A DNA stretch of 64,000 bases from Thermocatellispora tengchongensis (GTDB lineage: Bacteria > Actinomycetota > Actinomycetes > Streptosporangiales > Streptosporangiaceae). Below the pieces are notes generated by a model. That model did not search any database, was not told where the DNA came from, and saw only the letters and a list, made by a program, of their open reading frames with translations. Within the stretch, counting starts at the first letter, position 1. Every line of letters starts with the position of its first letter. The position numbers and the translations under genes are program-made. The stretch is taken from NCBI RefSeq assembly GCF_014202315.1, contig NZ_JACHGN010000005.1:1-64000 (forward strand), written 5' to 3'. Shown piece after piece: positions 34,038-43,891 of the stretch.

Positions 34038-34664
34038 TCAGGCTCCGGGATTCGCGCCGAAGCCGCGCAGCAGCTCGTCCACGACGTCGGCGGCGCTGGA
34101 GCCGGGCGGCTCCTCGGCCGACACGGCCTGCCACCTGTTCAGCCAGATCATCGTGCCCACGATCGCCGCCATGGCGATCTCCACGTTCAGGCCGGGGCGC
34201 AGCTCCCCGTTGTCGATGCCGCGCTGGAGCACCGCGCGCAGGGTGCGCCGGCGCGGCTCGATGGCGACCTCATGGAACCGTTCGGCGAGGCGGGGGTGGC
34301 GCTCGTACTCGCTCTGGGCGAGGTGCATGACGCAGCGCAGGCGCGGGTGGCGCGACTCCTGCCTGATCGCGTCGAGGTAGCAGATCAGGTCCTCGCGCAC
34401 CGAGGTGCCGGGCAGCGGCGGCAGCGGCGCCTTCAGCGCGGCCAGCGCGTCGACGACGAGGTCCTCCTTGTTCGACCAGCGGCGGTAGATCGTGGTCTTG
34501 CCCACGCCCGCGCGGGTCGCGATGGCCTCGATCGACAGCTCGGAGATGCCCACCCCCTCGCCCATCAGGTCGAGGGTGGCGTCGATGATCGCCTTCTCCG
34601 CCTTCGCCGAACGGGGACGGCCCGCGGGCCGGGCCGTCGCTTCGACTGTTCCATGGGTCGTCAT
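34038..34664 (-). CDS. TetR family regulator
   Basis: 208 aa. N-terminal HTH (about 23-70: IIDATLDLMGEGVGI, IATRAGVGKTTIYRRWSNKEDLV) and a helical ligand domain. It is the second gene of an operon with the MFS pump (7 bp between), so it probably senses a pump substrate and represses the operon. A good operator candidate lies upstream of the pump gene at 36320-36342. Confidence 0.94.
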   Translation of the reverse strand: MTTHGTVEATARPAGRPRSAKAEKAIIDATLDLMGEGVGISELSIEAIATRAGVGKTTIYRRWSNKEDLVVDALAALKAPLPPLPGTSVREDLICYLDAIRQESRHPRLRCVMHLAQSEYERHPRLAERFHEVAIEPRRRTLRAVLQRGIDNGELRPGLNVEIAMAAIVGTMIWLNRWQAVSAEEPPGSSAADVVDELLRGFGANPGA

Positions 34665-34671
34665 CAGAGCC

Positions 34672-36252
34672 TCACACTACCGCCGGTTCCTTCTCCCGAT
34701 TCTGCGGCGCGGGCGGAACCTGTACCGCGCCCTTGCCCGGCAGGCCGAAGAACACCACGATCGCGCCCACGAGGGCGATGGCCGCGGAGACCAGCGCCGT
34801 CACGTGCATGCCGTCGAGGAACGCCTGCTTGGCCGGCTCGATCAGCCCGGCACCGCGCGCGCCGAGCCCGTCGGCGACCGCCATCGTCGCCGCGATCGAC
34901 TCGCCGGCGGCGTGCCGTACGGTCTCGGGCAGCGCGGTGAGCGAGCCGGCGATGCCGTCGCGGTAGCTCGCCGACAGCACCGAGCCCAGGATGGCCACGC
35001 CGAGCGCGCCCGCCACCTGCCGGATGGTGTTGCTCATCGCCGAGCCGACGCCCGCCTTCTCCCTGGGCAGCGATTCCATGATCGCGGTGGTCGCGGGCGG
35101 CATGATGTTGGCCATCGCGGCGCCCTGGACGAAGAAGACGATCTCGATCACCAGGACCGGGGTGTTCTGGTCCATCAGCGCGTAGCTCGCCAGGATCACC
35201 GCGATGATCAGCATGCTGACCGTGGCGGACGCGCGGCCGCCGAAGCGGGTGACCATGCGCTGGCTCAGCGGGGCGAAGATGAGCTGGGCCGCGGCGAACG
35301 GGATCATCAGGGCCCCCGCCTGCAGCGGCGAGTAGCCGAGCACCGACTGCAGGTAGAAGACCAGGAAGAACATCCCGCCCATCATCGCGAAGAACACGAT
35401 GCCGACCATGCCGATGGCGCTGGAGAAGCGGCGGTCGCGGAAGTACCTGACGTCGAAGGCGGGGTGGTCGGTCCTGCGCTCCCACCACACGAAGGCGCCG
35501 AGCACGACGAGCCCCAGTACCGTCGGGAGCAGCACCTCCGCGCTGGCGACCGTGGCCAGCTCGCCACCGCGGATGATGCCGTAGGTGACGGCGACCAGGC
35601 CGACGATGGACAGCAGCACGCCGATCGGGTCGAGCCTGCCCGGCTTCGGGTCGCGCGACTCGGGCACGATCAGCCCGATGAGCACCATGCTCACCAGCAC
35701 GACCGGGACGTTGATCAGGAAGACCGAGCCCCACCAGAAGTGCTCGATCAGCAGGCCGCCCGTGATCGGCCCGATCGCGACCGCCAGGCCGACGCCCGCG
35801 GCCCAGATCCCGATGGCCTTGCCCCGCTCCTGCGGCGGGAAGACGTTGGAGATGATCGCCAGCGTGGCGGGCATGATGGCCGCGCCGCCGACGCCCATGA
35901 AGGCCCTGGCGATGATCAGTTGCGTCGGGTCCTGCGCGTACGCGCTGGCCAGCGAGGCCAGCCCGAACAGCACCATGCCGATGAACAACATCCGCTTGCG
36001 CCCGGTCCGGTCACCGACGACCCCGAAGGTGAACAGCAGGCCCGCGAACACCAGCGTGTAGGAGTTGATCGCCCACTCGAGCTGGCTCTGCGTCGCGCCG
36101 AGCCCTTCCACCGGGTCGGCGATGGTCTTGAGCGCGACGTTGAGGATCGTGTTGTCGAGAACCACGACGAGCAGGCTGAACACCAGCACACCGAGGATCT
36201 GCCATCTCCGTGGATGTCCCGCGGATTGGTCCACCACCTGCTGCTTTTCCAT
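34672..36252 (-). CDS. MFS multidrug efflux pump, DHA2 (14-TM) type
   Basis: 526 aa with about 14 hydrophobic segments. Motifs include [21 protein letters not shown] (MFS motif A, between TM2 and TM3) and [19 protein letters not shown] (motif C, antiporter). It is a drug/proton antiporter of the EmrB/QacA type in the cytoplasmic membrane. Co-transcribed with the TetR gene directly downstream. Substrate unknown; the C-terminus is a short charged tail. Confidence 0.94.
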   Translation of the reverse strand: MEKQQVVDQSAGHPRRWQILGVLVFSLLVVVLDNTILNVALKTIADPVEGLGATQSQLEWAINSYTLVFAGLLFTFGVVGDRTGRKRMLFIGMVLFGLASLASAYAQDPTQLIIARAFMGVGGAAIMPATLAIISNVFPPQERGKAIGIWAAGVGLAVAIGPITGGLLIEHFWWGSVFLINVPVVLVSMVLIGLIVPESRDPKPGRLDPIGVLLSIVGLVAVTYGIIRGGELATVASAEVLLPTVLGLVVLGAFVWWERRTDHPAFDVRYFRDRRFSSAIGMVGIVFFAMMGGMFFLVFYLQSVLGYSPLQAGALMIPFAAAQLIFAPLSQRMVTRFGGRASATVSMLIIAVILASYALMDQNTPVLVIEIVFFVQGAAMANIMPPATTAIMESLPREKAGVGSAMSNTIRQVAGALGVAILGSVLSASYRDGIAGSLTALPETVRHAAGESIAATMAVADGLGARGAGLIEPAKQAFLDGMHVTALVSAAIALVGAIVVFFGLPGKGAVQVPPAPQNREKEPAVV

Positions 36253-36319
36253 ACGCTTTCCCCCACGAGGTTTTCGATACGCCTAAGTTTCGCAACGCAA
36301 CCGTAGCGCATGCAGATTC

Positions 36320-36342
36320 CGATACGCAACCGTCGCGTATCG
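36320..36342. promoter_or_regulatory. Candidate TetR operator
   Basis: Inverted repeat CGATACGC-N7-GCGTATCG, perfect 8-bp arms, about 70 bp upstream of the pump gene start. Related sequences (CGATACGCC, CGCAACGC) lie closer to the gene. It is the likely site of the TetR protein of the same operon. Confidence 0.55.
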
Positions 36343-36492
36343 ATACGGAGCATGAACGGCAGGCGAACCCCACGACTCGGCGCACCGCGGCGGGCGCGTG
36401 AGGGCCTCTCGATCAGGGACGTGACCGCCGGGGCTCGGAGCGGCGCCGGGCCGACACGGGGCCTTGGGCAGGCCCGGACACCGCGAGCACCG

Positions 36493-37779
36493 TCACGAAG
36501 CCGTGCTCGAAGAACGTGCCGGGGCCGGGTGTCCGCGCCGAGGCTCGATCTCTCGCGGCGCCTCGCCGGGCTCGGCGGGGACGGCCTTCGGCGTCAGAGG
36601 GGCGGGGGTGCGGTGGCGGCGCCAGAAGGGGACGGCGAGGAGGACGGCGGCGGCGCCGATGAGGCCGGTGACGGCGAAGGCGGTCGCGGGGCCGTAGGCG
36701 TCGATGACCGCGCCGGCCACGGGGTTGCCGATGGCGACGCCCAGGGTGAGGGCGGTGCTGTGCAGGCCCATGGCCTCGCCGCGGGCGGCGGCGGGGACAC
36801 GGCGGCTCACGACGTCGATCGAGCTGGACAGGGCGGGGGCGCACAGCAGGCCGGAGGGGAGGATGGCCAGGCACAGCCACCACCAGCCGCCGCCCACCAG
36901 GCCGAGGGGCGCGGTGAGGGCGCACAGGCCGCCGATGAGCAGCAGCGGGGACACCTCGCGGCTCAGGCCGCCGTACACGAAGCCGCCGATCAGGGAGTAC
37001 AGGCACCAGACGCCGATGACCAGCCCGGCCAGGCCGGTGGCGCCGGCGGTGGTGAGGGTGGCGACCAGGGACAGCTCGGTGGCGGTGAGGACGAAGGTGA
37101 GCGCGGAGACCGCGCCGAGGAGGGTGACCAGGCCGGGGGTGAGCCAGGAGCGGCGGGACGGCGCGCCGCCGGCGGCCTGCTCCTCCTCCCGCTCGGCGTC
37201 GGACTTGATGGGCGGGTCGAGCAGGAACAGGACCACGCCGGAGCCGACCAGGCCCACGCCGACCGCGATCAGCATCCACGCGCTGCCGAGCGCGGCCACG
37301 CCGGCCGCGGCCACGGCGGGGCCGACCATGTAGGACAGCTCGACGGCCATGGAGTCGAGCGCGAAGGCGGGCCTGCGCCGCTCGGCGGGGACCATCGCGG
37401 CCAGGCACTGCCTGATCACGGTGAACACGGGCAGGCTGAGCAGGCCGGCCACCGCGCCCGCGACCAGCAGCGCGTAGTACGGCAGCGCCGGCGCGGCGAG
37501 CCAGAACACGAGCTGGGCCGCCGTGGTGACCAGGAGCACCGGGCGCAGCCCGTGCCTGTCGACGAACCGGCCGGCCAGCGGCGCGCCCACGGCGGTGCCG
37601 AGCGTGGCCGCGGTGCCCACCAGGCCGGCCTGGGTGAAGCCGAGCTTCATGCTGTCGGTCACGTGCAGCGTGAGCGTGAGCCCCGTGGCGGTGACCGGGA
37701 TCCTGGCGATCAGCCCGACCAGCGTCAACGAGCGGACCCCCGGCAGCCCCAGAACGCCCCGGTAAGGTGTCATATCCAT
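36493..37779 (-). CDS. MFS transporter (12-TM)
   Basis: 428 aa with about 12 hydrophobic segments. Motif-A-like [16 protein letters not shown] follows TM2, and a charged cytoplasmic loop ([14 protein letters not shown]) lies in the middle. The C-terminal 40 residues are Pro/Arg-rich and hydrophilic. It is probably an exporter of a small molecule; no specific subfamily can be assigned. GGGAGG stands about 12 nt before the ATG. The second Met (MTPYRG) is an alternative start. Divergent from panB. Confidence 0.85.
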   Translation of the reverse strand: MDMTPYRGVLGLPGVRSLTLVGLIARIPVTATGLTLTLHVTDSMKLGFTQAGLVGTAATLGTAVGAPLAGRFVDRHGLRPVLLVTTAAQLVFWLAAPALPYYALLVAGAVAGLLSLPVFTVIRQCLAAMVPAERRRPAFALDSMAVELSYMVGPAVAAAGVAALGSAWMLIAVGVGLVGSGVVLFLLDPPIKSDAEREEEQAAGGAPSRRSWLTPGLVTLLGAVSALTFVLTATELSLVATLTTAGATGLAGLVIGVWCLYSLIGGFVYGGLSREVSPLLLIGGLCALTAPLGLVGGGWWWLCLAILPSGLLCAPALSSSIDVVSRRVPAAARGEAMGLHSTALTLGVAIGNPVAGAVIDAYGPATAFAVTGLIGAAAVLLAVPFWRRHRTPAPLTPKAVPAEPGEAPREIEPRRGHPAPARSSSTAS

Positions 37780-37870
37780 TACAGGTGCTTACCTCCCTCC
37801 GCATTGTGTCGTATGCCACCGACAAAAAGGCAACCGGATTACGCCCCTGTTTGGGGGTGTTACACCACCG

Positions 37871-37884
37871 GATGGCATGCCATC
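37871..37884. promoter_or_regulatory. 14-bp palindrome upstream of panB
   Basis: GATGGCATGCCATC, perfect palindrome 57 bp before the panB start in the MFS/panB intergenic space. Possible operator; no known regulator matched. Confidence 0.3.
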
Positions 37885-37940
37885 ATCGGAGACGTCCGGG
37901 GACGCCACAGGGGCGCCTCGAGGCCATGGAGGGATCTGCG

Positions 37941-38792
37941 ATGTCCTCTGCCACTTCTGTGTCCAGCCCGTCGACCAAGCTCTACGGCGGCCAGGCTGGG
38001 AGAAGGGTTACCGTCCGCGACCTCGCCGCCGCCAAGGAGCGCGGTGAGCGCTGGCCGATGGTCACCGCCTACGACGCGATGACCGCGCACGTGTTCGACT
38101 CGGCCGGGATTCCGGTCCTGCTGGTGGGCGACTCCGCCGCGATGGTCGTCTACGGCTACGATTCCACGCTCCCCGTCTCCGTGGACGACCTGCTGCCGCT
38201 GACGGCGGCCGTCGTACGCGGCTCGTCCCGCGCGCTCGTCGTCGCCGACCTGCCCTTCGGCTCCTACCAGGCGTCCCCCCAGCAGGCGCTGGAGTCGGCG
38301 GCCAGGTTCATGAAGGAGGCCGGCGCCCACGCGGTCAAGCTCGAAGGCGGCCACCGCGTGCTCCCCCAGGTCGAGGCCCTGGTCTCGGCGGGCATCCCGG
38401 TGATGGCCCACCTCGGCCTGACCCCGCAGTCGGTGAACGTCTTCGGCGGCTACCGGGTGCAGGGGCGCGGGCAGTCGGGCGATGAGCTGATGGCCGACGC
38501 CAAGGCCCTGGAGCACGCGGGCGCGTTCTCCGTGGTGCTGGAGTGCGTGCCGGCCGAGCTGGCCAAGCGGGTCACGGGCTCGCTGTCGATCCCGACGATC
38601 GGGATCGGCGCCGGGCCCGACTGCGACGCCCAGGTGCTCGTCTGGCAGGACCTGATGGGGCTGACCGAGCGCCCGGCGAAGTTCGTCAAGAAGTACTTCG
38701 ACCTGGCCGGCGAGATGGACCGCGCGGTGCGGGCCTTCGCCGACGAGGTCACCACGGGCGCCTTCCCCACCGCCGAGCACAGCTACCGCTGA
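37941..38792 (+). CDS. panB: Ketopantoate hydroxymethyltransferase
   Basis: 283 aa. Conserved segments: [34 protein letters not shown] with the metal-binding Asp, [10 protein letters not shown] (Lys and Glu), [19 protein letters not shown], and [22 protein letters not shown]. It transfers a hydroxymethyl group from methylene-tetrahydrofolate to 2-oxoisovalerate, the first committed step of pantothenate/CoA synthesis. The start is ATG 37941 with GGAGGG 7 nt upstream; the N-terminal 25 residues are Ser/Thr-rich, as in other actinobacterial PanB proteins. Confidence 0.96.
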   Translation: MSSATSVSSPSTKLYGGQAGRRVTVRDLAAAKERGERWPMVTAYDAMTAHVFDSAGIPVLLVGDSAAMVVYGYDSTLPVSVDDLLPLTAAVVRGSSRALVVADLPFGSYQASPQQALESAARFMKEAGAHAVKLEGGHRVLPQVEALVSAGIPVMAHLGLTPQSVNVFGGYRVQGRGQSGDELMADAKALEHAGAFSVVLECVPAELAKRVTGSLSIPTIGIGAGPDCDAQVLVWQDLMGLTERPAKFVKKYFDLAGEMDRAVRAFADEVTTGAFPTAEHSYR

Positions 38793-38817
38793 TCACCGGT
38801 ACCGCTCCGCGGCCCCC

Positions 38818-39741
38818 TCAGGCGAGGAGGGTCGCGGGGTCGGTGTTGGCGCCGCAGAGGATGACGGCCACGCGCTCGCCGGGCGCCGGCGTGTAGGCGC
38901 CCGCGGTGACCGCGGCGAGCGCGGTCGCCCCGGCGGGCTCGACGGCGATCCGGTGCGTGCGCCACAGCTCGCGGCGGGCCTCGGCGATGGCGTCGTCCTC
39001 GACCAGGACGCTCTCAACCCGGTCCCGCACGATCGAGAAGGCCAGCTCGCCCAGCCGGGTGGCGCCGAGGGCGTCGGCGGCGACCCCGCCGACCGGTACG
39101 TCCACGGGGCGCCCGGCGGCCAGGGCCTCGTGCAGGGTCGGGCACAGGCGCGGCTCGACGGCCACGACCTTGGCCCGCCCGGCCACGGCCAGGGTCACAC
39201 CGCCGATGAGCCCGCCGCCGCCGACCGCGACCAGCACGGTGTCCACGCCGCCGGTCTGCTCCAGCAGCTCGGCGCCGAGCGTGCCCTGCCCGGCGATCAC
39301 GTGCGGGTGGTCGTAGGCGTGGATCTCCAGCGCGCCCGACTCGGCGGCGCGCTTGCGGGAGGCGAGCAGGGCGTCGGAGTACACGGCCCCGGTCCGGGTG
39401 ACGTGCGCGCCGAGGTCGCGCAGGCCGCCGACCTTGACCGGGCCGGTGACCTCGGGCACGAAGATCTCGGCCCGTACGCCGAGCGCCCGCGCCGCGTACG
39501 CGACCGCGAGCCCGTGGTTGCCGCCGCTGGCCGCGATCACCCCGGCCGGCCCCGGCTCGCCCGCCTCCCGCGCGGCGAGGATGCGGTTGAACGCGCCCCG
39601 CGCCTTGAACGACCCGGCGTGCTGCAGGAACTCCAGTTTGTACACCAGGCCGGGCGGCCCCTCCACCACCGGCGTACGCCGGACGCGCCCCGCTATGCGC
39701 CGGGCCGCCCGCTCGACGTCCGCGACCGTGACCTCACTCAT
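38818..39741 (-). CDS. Threonine/serine dehydratase-like PLP enzyme
   Basis: 307 aa, a catalytic domain without the regulatory ACT domain of biosynthetic IlvA. PLP lysine is Lys46 in AGSFKARGA; the Ser/Gly loop SGGNHG (about 72-77) and the phosphate-binding VGGGGLIGG follow. It probably deaminates threonine or serine to the 2-oxo acid, or acts as a racemase. It is downstream of the cystathionine gamma-synthase-like gene in the same direction. A tandem 23-bp array carrying repeated ribosome binding sites and ATGs fills the gap before its start, and the last repeat's ORF overlaps its ATG as ATGA. Confidence 0.9.
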   Translation of the reverse strand: MSEVTVADVERAARRIAGRVRRTPVVEGPPGLVYKLEFLQHAGSFKARGAFNRILAAREAGEPGPAGVIAASGGNHGLAVAYAARALGVRAEIFVPEVTGPVKVGGLRDLGAHVTRTGAVYSDALLASRKRAAESGALEIHAYDHPHVIAGQGTLGAELLEQTGGVDTVLVAVGGGGLIGGVTLAVAGRAKVVAVEPRLCPTLHEALAAGRPVDVPVGGVAADALGATRLGELAFSIVRDRVESVLVEDDAIAEARRELWRTHRIAVEPAGATALAAVTAGAYTPAPGERVAVILCGANTDPATLLA

Positions 39742-39744
39742 GCC

Positions 39745-39836
39745 CGTCTCCCGTGGATGCTCATGGCCGTCTCCCGCCGATGCTCATGGCCGTCTCCCGT
39801 CGATACTCATGGCCGTCTCCCGTCGATGTGCCGCTT
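39745..39836 (-). repeat. 23-bp tandem repeat carrying SD-ATG units (micro-ORFs)
   Basis: Four units start at 39745, 39768, 39791 and 39814. On the minus strand each unit holds GGGAGACGG plus CATGAG, so each has a ribosome binding site and an ATG. Three successive 8-codon ORFs result (MSIDGRRP, MSIGGRRP, MSIHGRRA), each ending in a TGA that overlaps the next ATG. The last overlaps the dehydratase ATG at 39741. Confidence 0.75.
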
Positions 39837-39849
39837 GATCCCGGCGATC

Positions 39850-41097
39850 CTAAGCCGCCAGCGCCCGCTCGAAGTCGGCCCACAGGTCCTCGGGGTGCTC
39901 GATGCCGACGGCCACCCGCACGGTGCCCTCGCCGATGCCCGACCGGGCCAGCTCCTCGGGGGTGAGCGAGCGGTGCGAGGTGCTCGCCGGGTGCAGGATC
40001 AGGGTCTCCACGCCGCCGAGCGAGGGCGCGAGCAGCGCCACGCGTACGGCGCTCATGAACCGCTCCCCGGCCGCGCGCCCGCCCTTGAGGTCGAAGGAGA
40101 ACACGCCGCCGAAGTCGGGCAGCAGCTTGGCCGCGACCCGGTGCGAGGGATGGGTGGGCAGTCCGGGCCAGTGCACCGCGGCGACCGCGGGGTGCTCCGC
40201 GAGCCGGGTGGCGAGCAGCCGGGTGTTCGCGCAGTGCCGCTCCATGCGCAGGCCCAGCGTCTGCATGCCGCGCAGGGTGAGCCAGGCGGCGAACGGGTCG
40301 GCGGTGGCGCCCAGCTCGATCGCGAACGACCACACCTTGCGGTACAGCTCGTCGGAGGCGAAGACCGCGACGCCGCCCAGCACGTCGGTGTGCCCGCTGA
40401 GGTACTTCGTGGTGGAGTGCACCACGACGTCCGCGCCGTGCTCGATGGGGCGGCACAGCAGCGGAGAGGCGAAGGTGTTGTCCACCACCGAGATCACCCC
40501 GGCCTCGCGCGCCGCGCCGCACATCGCGGGCAGGTCGGCGACCTGGGTCACCGGGTTGGCGATGGTCTCCAGGTACAGCAGCCGGGTCTCGGGGCGCACG
40601 GCGGCGCGGAAGGCGTCCGGGTCGTCCTCGGGCACGTGGGTGACGGCCACGCCGAACCGCTCGGCGAGGTCGTTGAGCATCGTGGCGGTCCCGCCGTACA
40701 GGGCGCGCTGGGCGACGATGTGGTCCCCGGGCTTGACCAGCGCGAGCAGCACCGAGTTGATCGCGCCCATGCCCGAGCCGGTGGCGATGGCGCCCGCCCC
40801 GCCCTCCAGCCCCGACACCGCCAGCTCCAGGGCCCGCACGGTCGGGTTGCCGAGCCGCCCGTAGACGTACGGCCCGTCGGGCCGGCCCATGCCGTCGGCG
40901 AACACGGCCGGGTCGTCCAGGACGAACCCGGACGTCTGGTACAGCGGCACCGTGATCGGCCGCCCGCCCTCCAGCGGCGGGTGCGGCAGGTGGACGGCAC
41001 GGGTGTCAGGGTGCAGTTCCGGCATATCCCTCAAATCGCTCATGGTGTTAAGGATGGCGGCAAACCGGATGTCATCCGAACCCGGCCCCGAAGTCAT
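39850..41097 (-). CDS. Cystathionine gamma-synthase/lyase family PLP enzyme
   Basis: 415 aa from ATG 41097 (AGGGA seven nt upstream); an internal ATG at 41043 (MSDLRDMPEL, 397 aa) matches the usual family N-terminus and could be a leaderless start. Motifs: YGRLGNPTV, GSGMGAI, VDNTFASP (PLP-binding Asp) and HSTTKYLSGH with Lys231. The fold-type I Cys/Met-metabolism family makes or breaks cystathionine, or releases methanethiol; the exact reaction cannot be fixed from sequence. It stands upstream of the dehydratase, perhaps linked in homoserine/threonine-to-2-oxobutyrate metabolism. Confidence 0.9.
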   Translation of the reverse strand: MTSGPGSDDIRFAAILNTMSDLRDMPELHPDTRAVHLPHPPLEGGRPITVPLYQTSGFVLDDPAVFADGMGRPDGPYVYGRLGNPTVRALELAVSGLEGGAGAIATGSGMGAINSVLLALVKPGDHIVAQRALYGGTATMLNDLAERFGVAVTHVPEDDPDAFRAAVRPETRLLYLETIANPVTQVADLPAMCGAAREAGVISVVDNTFASPLLCRPIEHGADVVVHSTTKYLSGHTDVLGGVAVFASDELYRKVWSFAIELGATADPFAAWLTLRGMQTLGLRMERHCANTRLLATRLAEHPAVAAVHWPGLPTHPSHRVAAKLLPDFGGVFSFDLKGGRAAGERFMSAVRVALLAPSLGGVETLILHPASTSHRSLTPEELARSGIGEGTVRVAVGIEHPEDLWADFERALAA

Positions 41098-41144
41098 GAA
41101 TTTTTCCCTGCCGGGCCCCGCACCGCTCCGCCCACAATCGGCGC

Positions 41145-42041
41145 ATGGACACGGCGATACGAGTGGACGGGCTGCGCAAGCGCTACGGCGACTACGAGGC
41201 GGTGCGGGGGATCTCCTTCGAGGTGGCGCGGGGCGAGGTCTTCGCGCTGCTCGGCCGCAACGGGGCGGGCAAGACGACCACGGTGGAGGTGCTGGCCGGC
41301 TTCGGCCGCCCCGACTCGGGCACCGTCCGGGTCCTCGGGCACGACCCGGTGGCCGACCGGGCCCGGGTGCGCCGGCGCACCGGGATCATGCTGCAGGAGG
41401 CCGGCTTCTTCCCCGACCTCACCGTGGCGCAGACGGTCGCGTCCTGGCGGGAGTTCGTCACCGACCCGCGCCCCGACGTGCTGGCCCTCACCGGCCTGGA
41501 GCACCGCTCCGGCACCAAGGTGCGCCAGCTCTCCGGCGGCGAGAAGCGCCGCCTCGACCTCGCGCTCGCGCTGCTCGGCCGGCCCGAGGTGCTCTTCCTG
41601 GACGAGCCGACCGCGGGCATGGACCCCGAGGCCCGGCGCGCGACCTGGAACCTGGTGGCCGAACTCGCCGACGCGGGCACCACCGTGCTGCTCACCACGC
41701 ACTACCTGGAGGAGGCGCAGCGCCTCGCCGGGCATCTCGCGATCATGGACGGCGGCGAGATCGTGGCGGGCGGCGGCATGGCCGAGACCCTCGCCGGCCG
41801 CGCCGGGCGGGTCGCCTTCGAGCCGCCCGACGGCGTACGCCCCGAGGACCTGCCGCTCCCGGCCACGGCGGAGGGGCCCATGCTCGTCGTACGCGCCGCC
41901 GACCCCGACGTGGCCGCGCAGACGCTGCTGGGCTGGGCCGGCGAGCGCGGCGTGCGGCTGCGCGGCCTGGAGGTCCGCAGCGCCACGCTGGAAGAGCTCT
42001 TCCTCGACCTGGCCGGCTCGGCCGCGGAGGAGGCCCGATGA
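41145..42041 (+). CDS. ABC transporter ATP-binding protein
   Basis: 298 aa. Walker A GRNGAGKTT (about 40-48), signature LSGGEKRR, Walker B LFLDEPTAGMD and the switch His in TTHYLEEA are complete. A C-terminal extension follows, as in DrrA/CcmA-type exporters. It pairs with the permease whose ATG overlaps its stop (ATGA). Together with the following two-component system it forms a four-gene operon, a common design for drug or lipid-stress export. Confidence 0.94.
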   Translation: MDTAIRVDGLRKRYGDYEAVRGISFEVARGEVFALLGRNGAGKTTTVEVLAGFGRPDSGTVRVLGHDPVADRARVRRRTGIMLQEAGFFPDLTVAQTVASWREFVTDPRPDVLALTGLEHRSGTKVRQLSGGEKRRLDLALALLGRPEVLFLDEPTAGMDPEARRATWNLVAELADAGTTVLLTTHYLEEAQRLAGHLAIMDGGEIVAGGGMAETLAGRAGRVAFEPPDGVRPEDLPLPATAEGPMLVVRAADPDVAAQTLLGWAGERGVRLRGLEVRSATLEELFLDLAGSAAEEAR

Positions 42042-42793
42042 GCACGATGGCGGTGTTCAGGCTGGGCAACCGGCTGTTCTGGCACGACCGCGCGATGCTG
42101 ACCGCGAGCGTGGCCACGCCGCTGCTCCTCGGCGTCGGGCTGCCGGTGATGATGAGCAGGCTGGGCCGCCCGCAGGACGCGGTCGCGATGTACCACGGCA
42201 TGATCGCGCTGCTGCTGTCCGTCAGCGGCTTCATGGCCATCGCCACCCTGCTCACCGCCCGCCGCGACCACCTCGTGCTCAAGCGGATGCGCGCCACCGG
42301 GCTGACCGACCGGCAGATCCTCACCGGCGAGATCGGCAACGTCGTCTGGCAGCAGATCCTGCTGGTCGCCCTGGTCACGGCCGGGGCACGGCTGTTCGCC
42401 GGGGTGCCGCTGCCGCGCGACCCGGTGCTGTTCGCGGTCTTCGCGGTGGCGGGCGCGACGGTGGCCGCGATGCTGGGCGCGGCCTGGACCGCCGCGATCC
42501 CGCGGGCGGAGCTGGCCGCGGCGATGAGCGTGCCGTTCTTCCTGCTGGCCGCGCTGGGCGGGGGCGCGTTCGGGCCGCTGCTCGACCTGCTGCCGCCCTG
42601 GCTCGGCACCGCCCTGTCGCTGCTGCCGACCAGCCCGGTCGTGGACGCGGTGCGCACGGCGTACGACGAGGGCGGCGACCTGGCGGGCGACCTCGCCGCG
42701 GCCGGGCGGCCCGCCCTGCTGCTCGCCGTGTGGGCCGCCGTGGCGGTGGTGGCGATGGCGCGCTGGTTCCGCTGGGAACCCCGGCGGCCATAA
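42038..42793 (+). CDS. ABC-2 type transporter permease
   Basis: 251 aa, six hydrophobic segments. N-terminal FRLGNRLFWHDRAMLTASV, and RMRATGLTDRQILTGEIG between early TM segments is characteristic of ABC-2 permeases. Start overlaps the ATPase stop by 4 nt. Forms the membrane part of the exporter with the gene upstream. Confidence 0.9.
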   Translation: MSTMAVFRLGNRLFWHDRAMLTASVATPLLLGVGLPVMMSRLGRPQDAVAMYHGMIALLLSVSGFMAIATLLTARRDHLVLKRMRATGLTDRQILTGEIGNVVWQQILLVALVTAGARLFAGVPLPRDPVLFAVFAVAGATVAAMLGAAWTAAIPRAELAAAMSVPFFLLAALGGGAFGPLLDLLPPWLGTALSLLPTSPVVDAVRTAYDEGGDLAGDLAAAGRPALLLAVWAAVAVVAMARWFRWEPRRP

Positions 42794-42802
42794 TCGACAG
42801 TT

Positions 42803-43891
42803 GTGTCTCCTCAGCGACTCGCCGTCGCCACGGTCGTCACGATCTCGGTCGGCTACACGGTCAACACGGTCATCCTGGTCTCCTCCTCCGGCTCCTTCCC
42901 GCACATCGCGCTGATGGCGGGCGCGCTGGCCGGGTTCTTCCTGCCGCACTACGTCCACGTACGGGCGGCGCTGCGCGGCGTGCGGCTCTCCGGCCCGCCG
43001 TGGGGCCTGATCGTGCAGGCCGTCGCGGCGTACGCGCCGATCCTCGCCTTCGGCGCGGTCTGGGGGCTGGCGGTGCCGCCGATCCTGGCCGGCTCGGCGC
43101 TGATCCGGCTCGGCCTGCGCACCGGACTGCCGATCCTGGCCGCGATGATGGCCTGCCAGGCGGTGTGGACGGCCACCATGCCGCCGTACGGCACGGTGTT
43201 CGCCGGGTTCTACTACGGGCTCACGGTGTTCATCACCGGCTTCGTGCTGTACGCGGTGACCAGGCTGGTCGTGGTGACCAGGGAGCTGTCCGAGGCGCGG
43301 GCCGAGCTGGCCGAGGCGGCCGTGCTGCGCGAGCGGCTGCGCATCTCCCGCGACCTGCACGACGGGCTCGGGCGCAGCCTGACCGCCATCGCGCTCAAGG
43401 GCGACCTGGCGGCCAGGCTGGTGGAGACCGAGCCCGGACGGGCGCGCGCCGAGGTGGGCGAGCTGGCGCGGGTCGCCAGGGAGGCCGCGCAGGACGTACG
43501 CAGGGTGGCGCGCGGCTACCGGGAGATGTCGCTGGAGCAGGAGGTGCACCGGGCCGTGGCGCTGCTGGAGGCGTCCGGGGTGGAGTGCCAGGTCAACCTG
43601 GCCGACGCGGAGCTGCCCCGGCCGGTGGAGGAGGTGCTGGCCTGGGCGGTGCGCGAGGGCGTGACCAACGTGCTGCGGCACAGCGCCGCCACCACCTGCT
43701 CCATCACCACTTCGGCCGCGGCGGGCGGCGTACGCCTGGAGATCGTCAACAACGGCGCGTCCGCCGCCGGCGACGGGACCGGCAGCGGGCTGGCCGGCCT
43801 GGCCGAGCGCGCGGCGGCCGTCGCGGGCCGCGTGGAGGCCGGGCGCGCGGGCCCGGAGGGCTTCCGCCTGGCCGTGGAGGCGGCCACATGA
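42803..43891 (+). CDS. NarL/DesK-type sensor histidine kinase
   Basis: 362 aa. Five hydrophobic segments (to about 160), then HisKA_3 with LRISRDLHDGLGRS (phospho-His), and a HATPase with WAVREGVTNVLRHS and GTGSGLAGLAERA. The GTG start follows the permease stop by 9 bp without a strong ribosome binding site. The stop overlaps the response-regulator ATG (ATGA). Short N-terminal sensor of the DesK kind, likely sensing membrane state or the transporter substrate. Confidence 0.93.
   Translation: MSPQRLAVATVVTISVGYTVNTVILVSSSGSFPHIALMAGALAGFFLPHYVHVRAALRGVRLSGPPWGLIVQAVAAYAPILAFGAVWGLAVPPILAGSALIRLGLRTGLPILAAMMACQAVWTATMPPYGTVFAGFYYGLTVFITGFVLYAVTRLVVVTRELSEARAELAEAAVLRERLRISRDLHDGLGRSLTAIALKGDLAARLVETEPGRARAEVGELARVAREAAQDVRRVARGYREMSLEQEVHRAVALLEASGVECQVNLADAELPRPVEEVLAWAVREGVTNVLRHSAATTCSITTSAAAGGVRLEIVNNGASAAGDGTGSGLAGLAERAAAVAGRVEAGRAGPEGFRLAVEAAT

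Noticed and set aside
41043-41097. Firm choice of start for the cystathionine gamma-synthase-like gene
   Set aside because: ATG 41097 has a ribosome binding site, while ATG 41043 matches family length and could be leaderless; the sequence alone does not decide.
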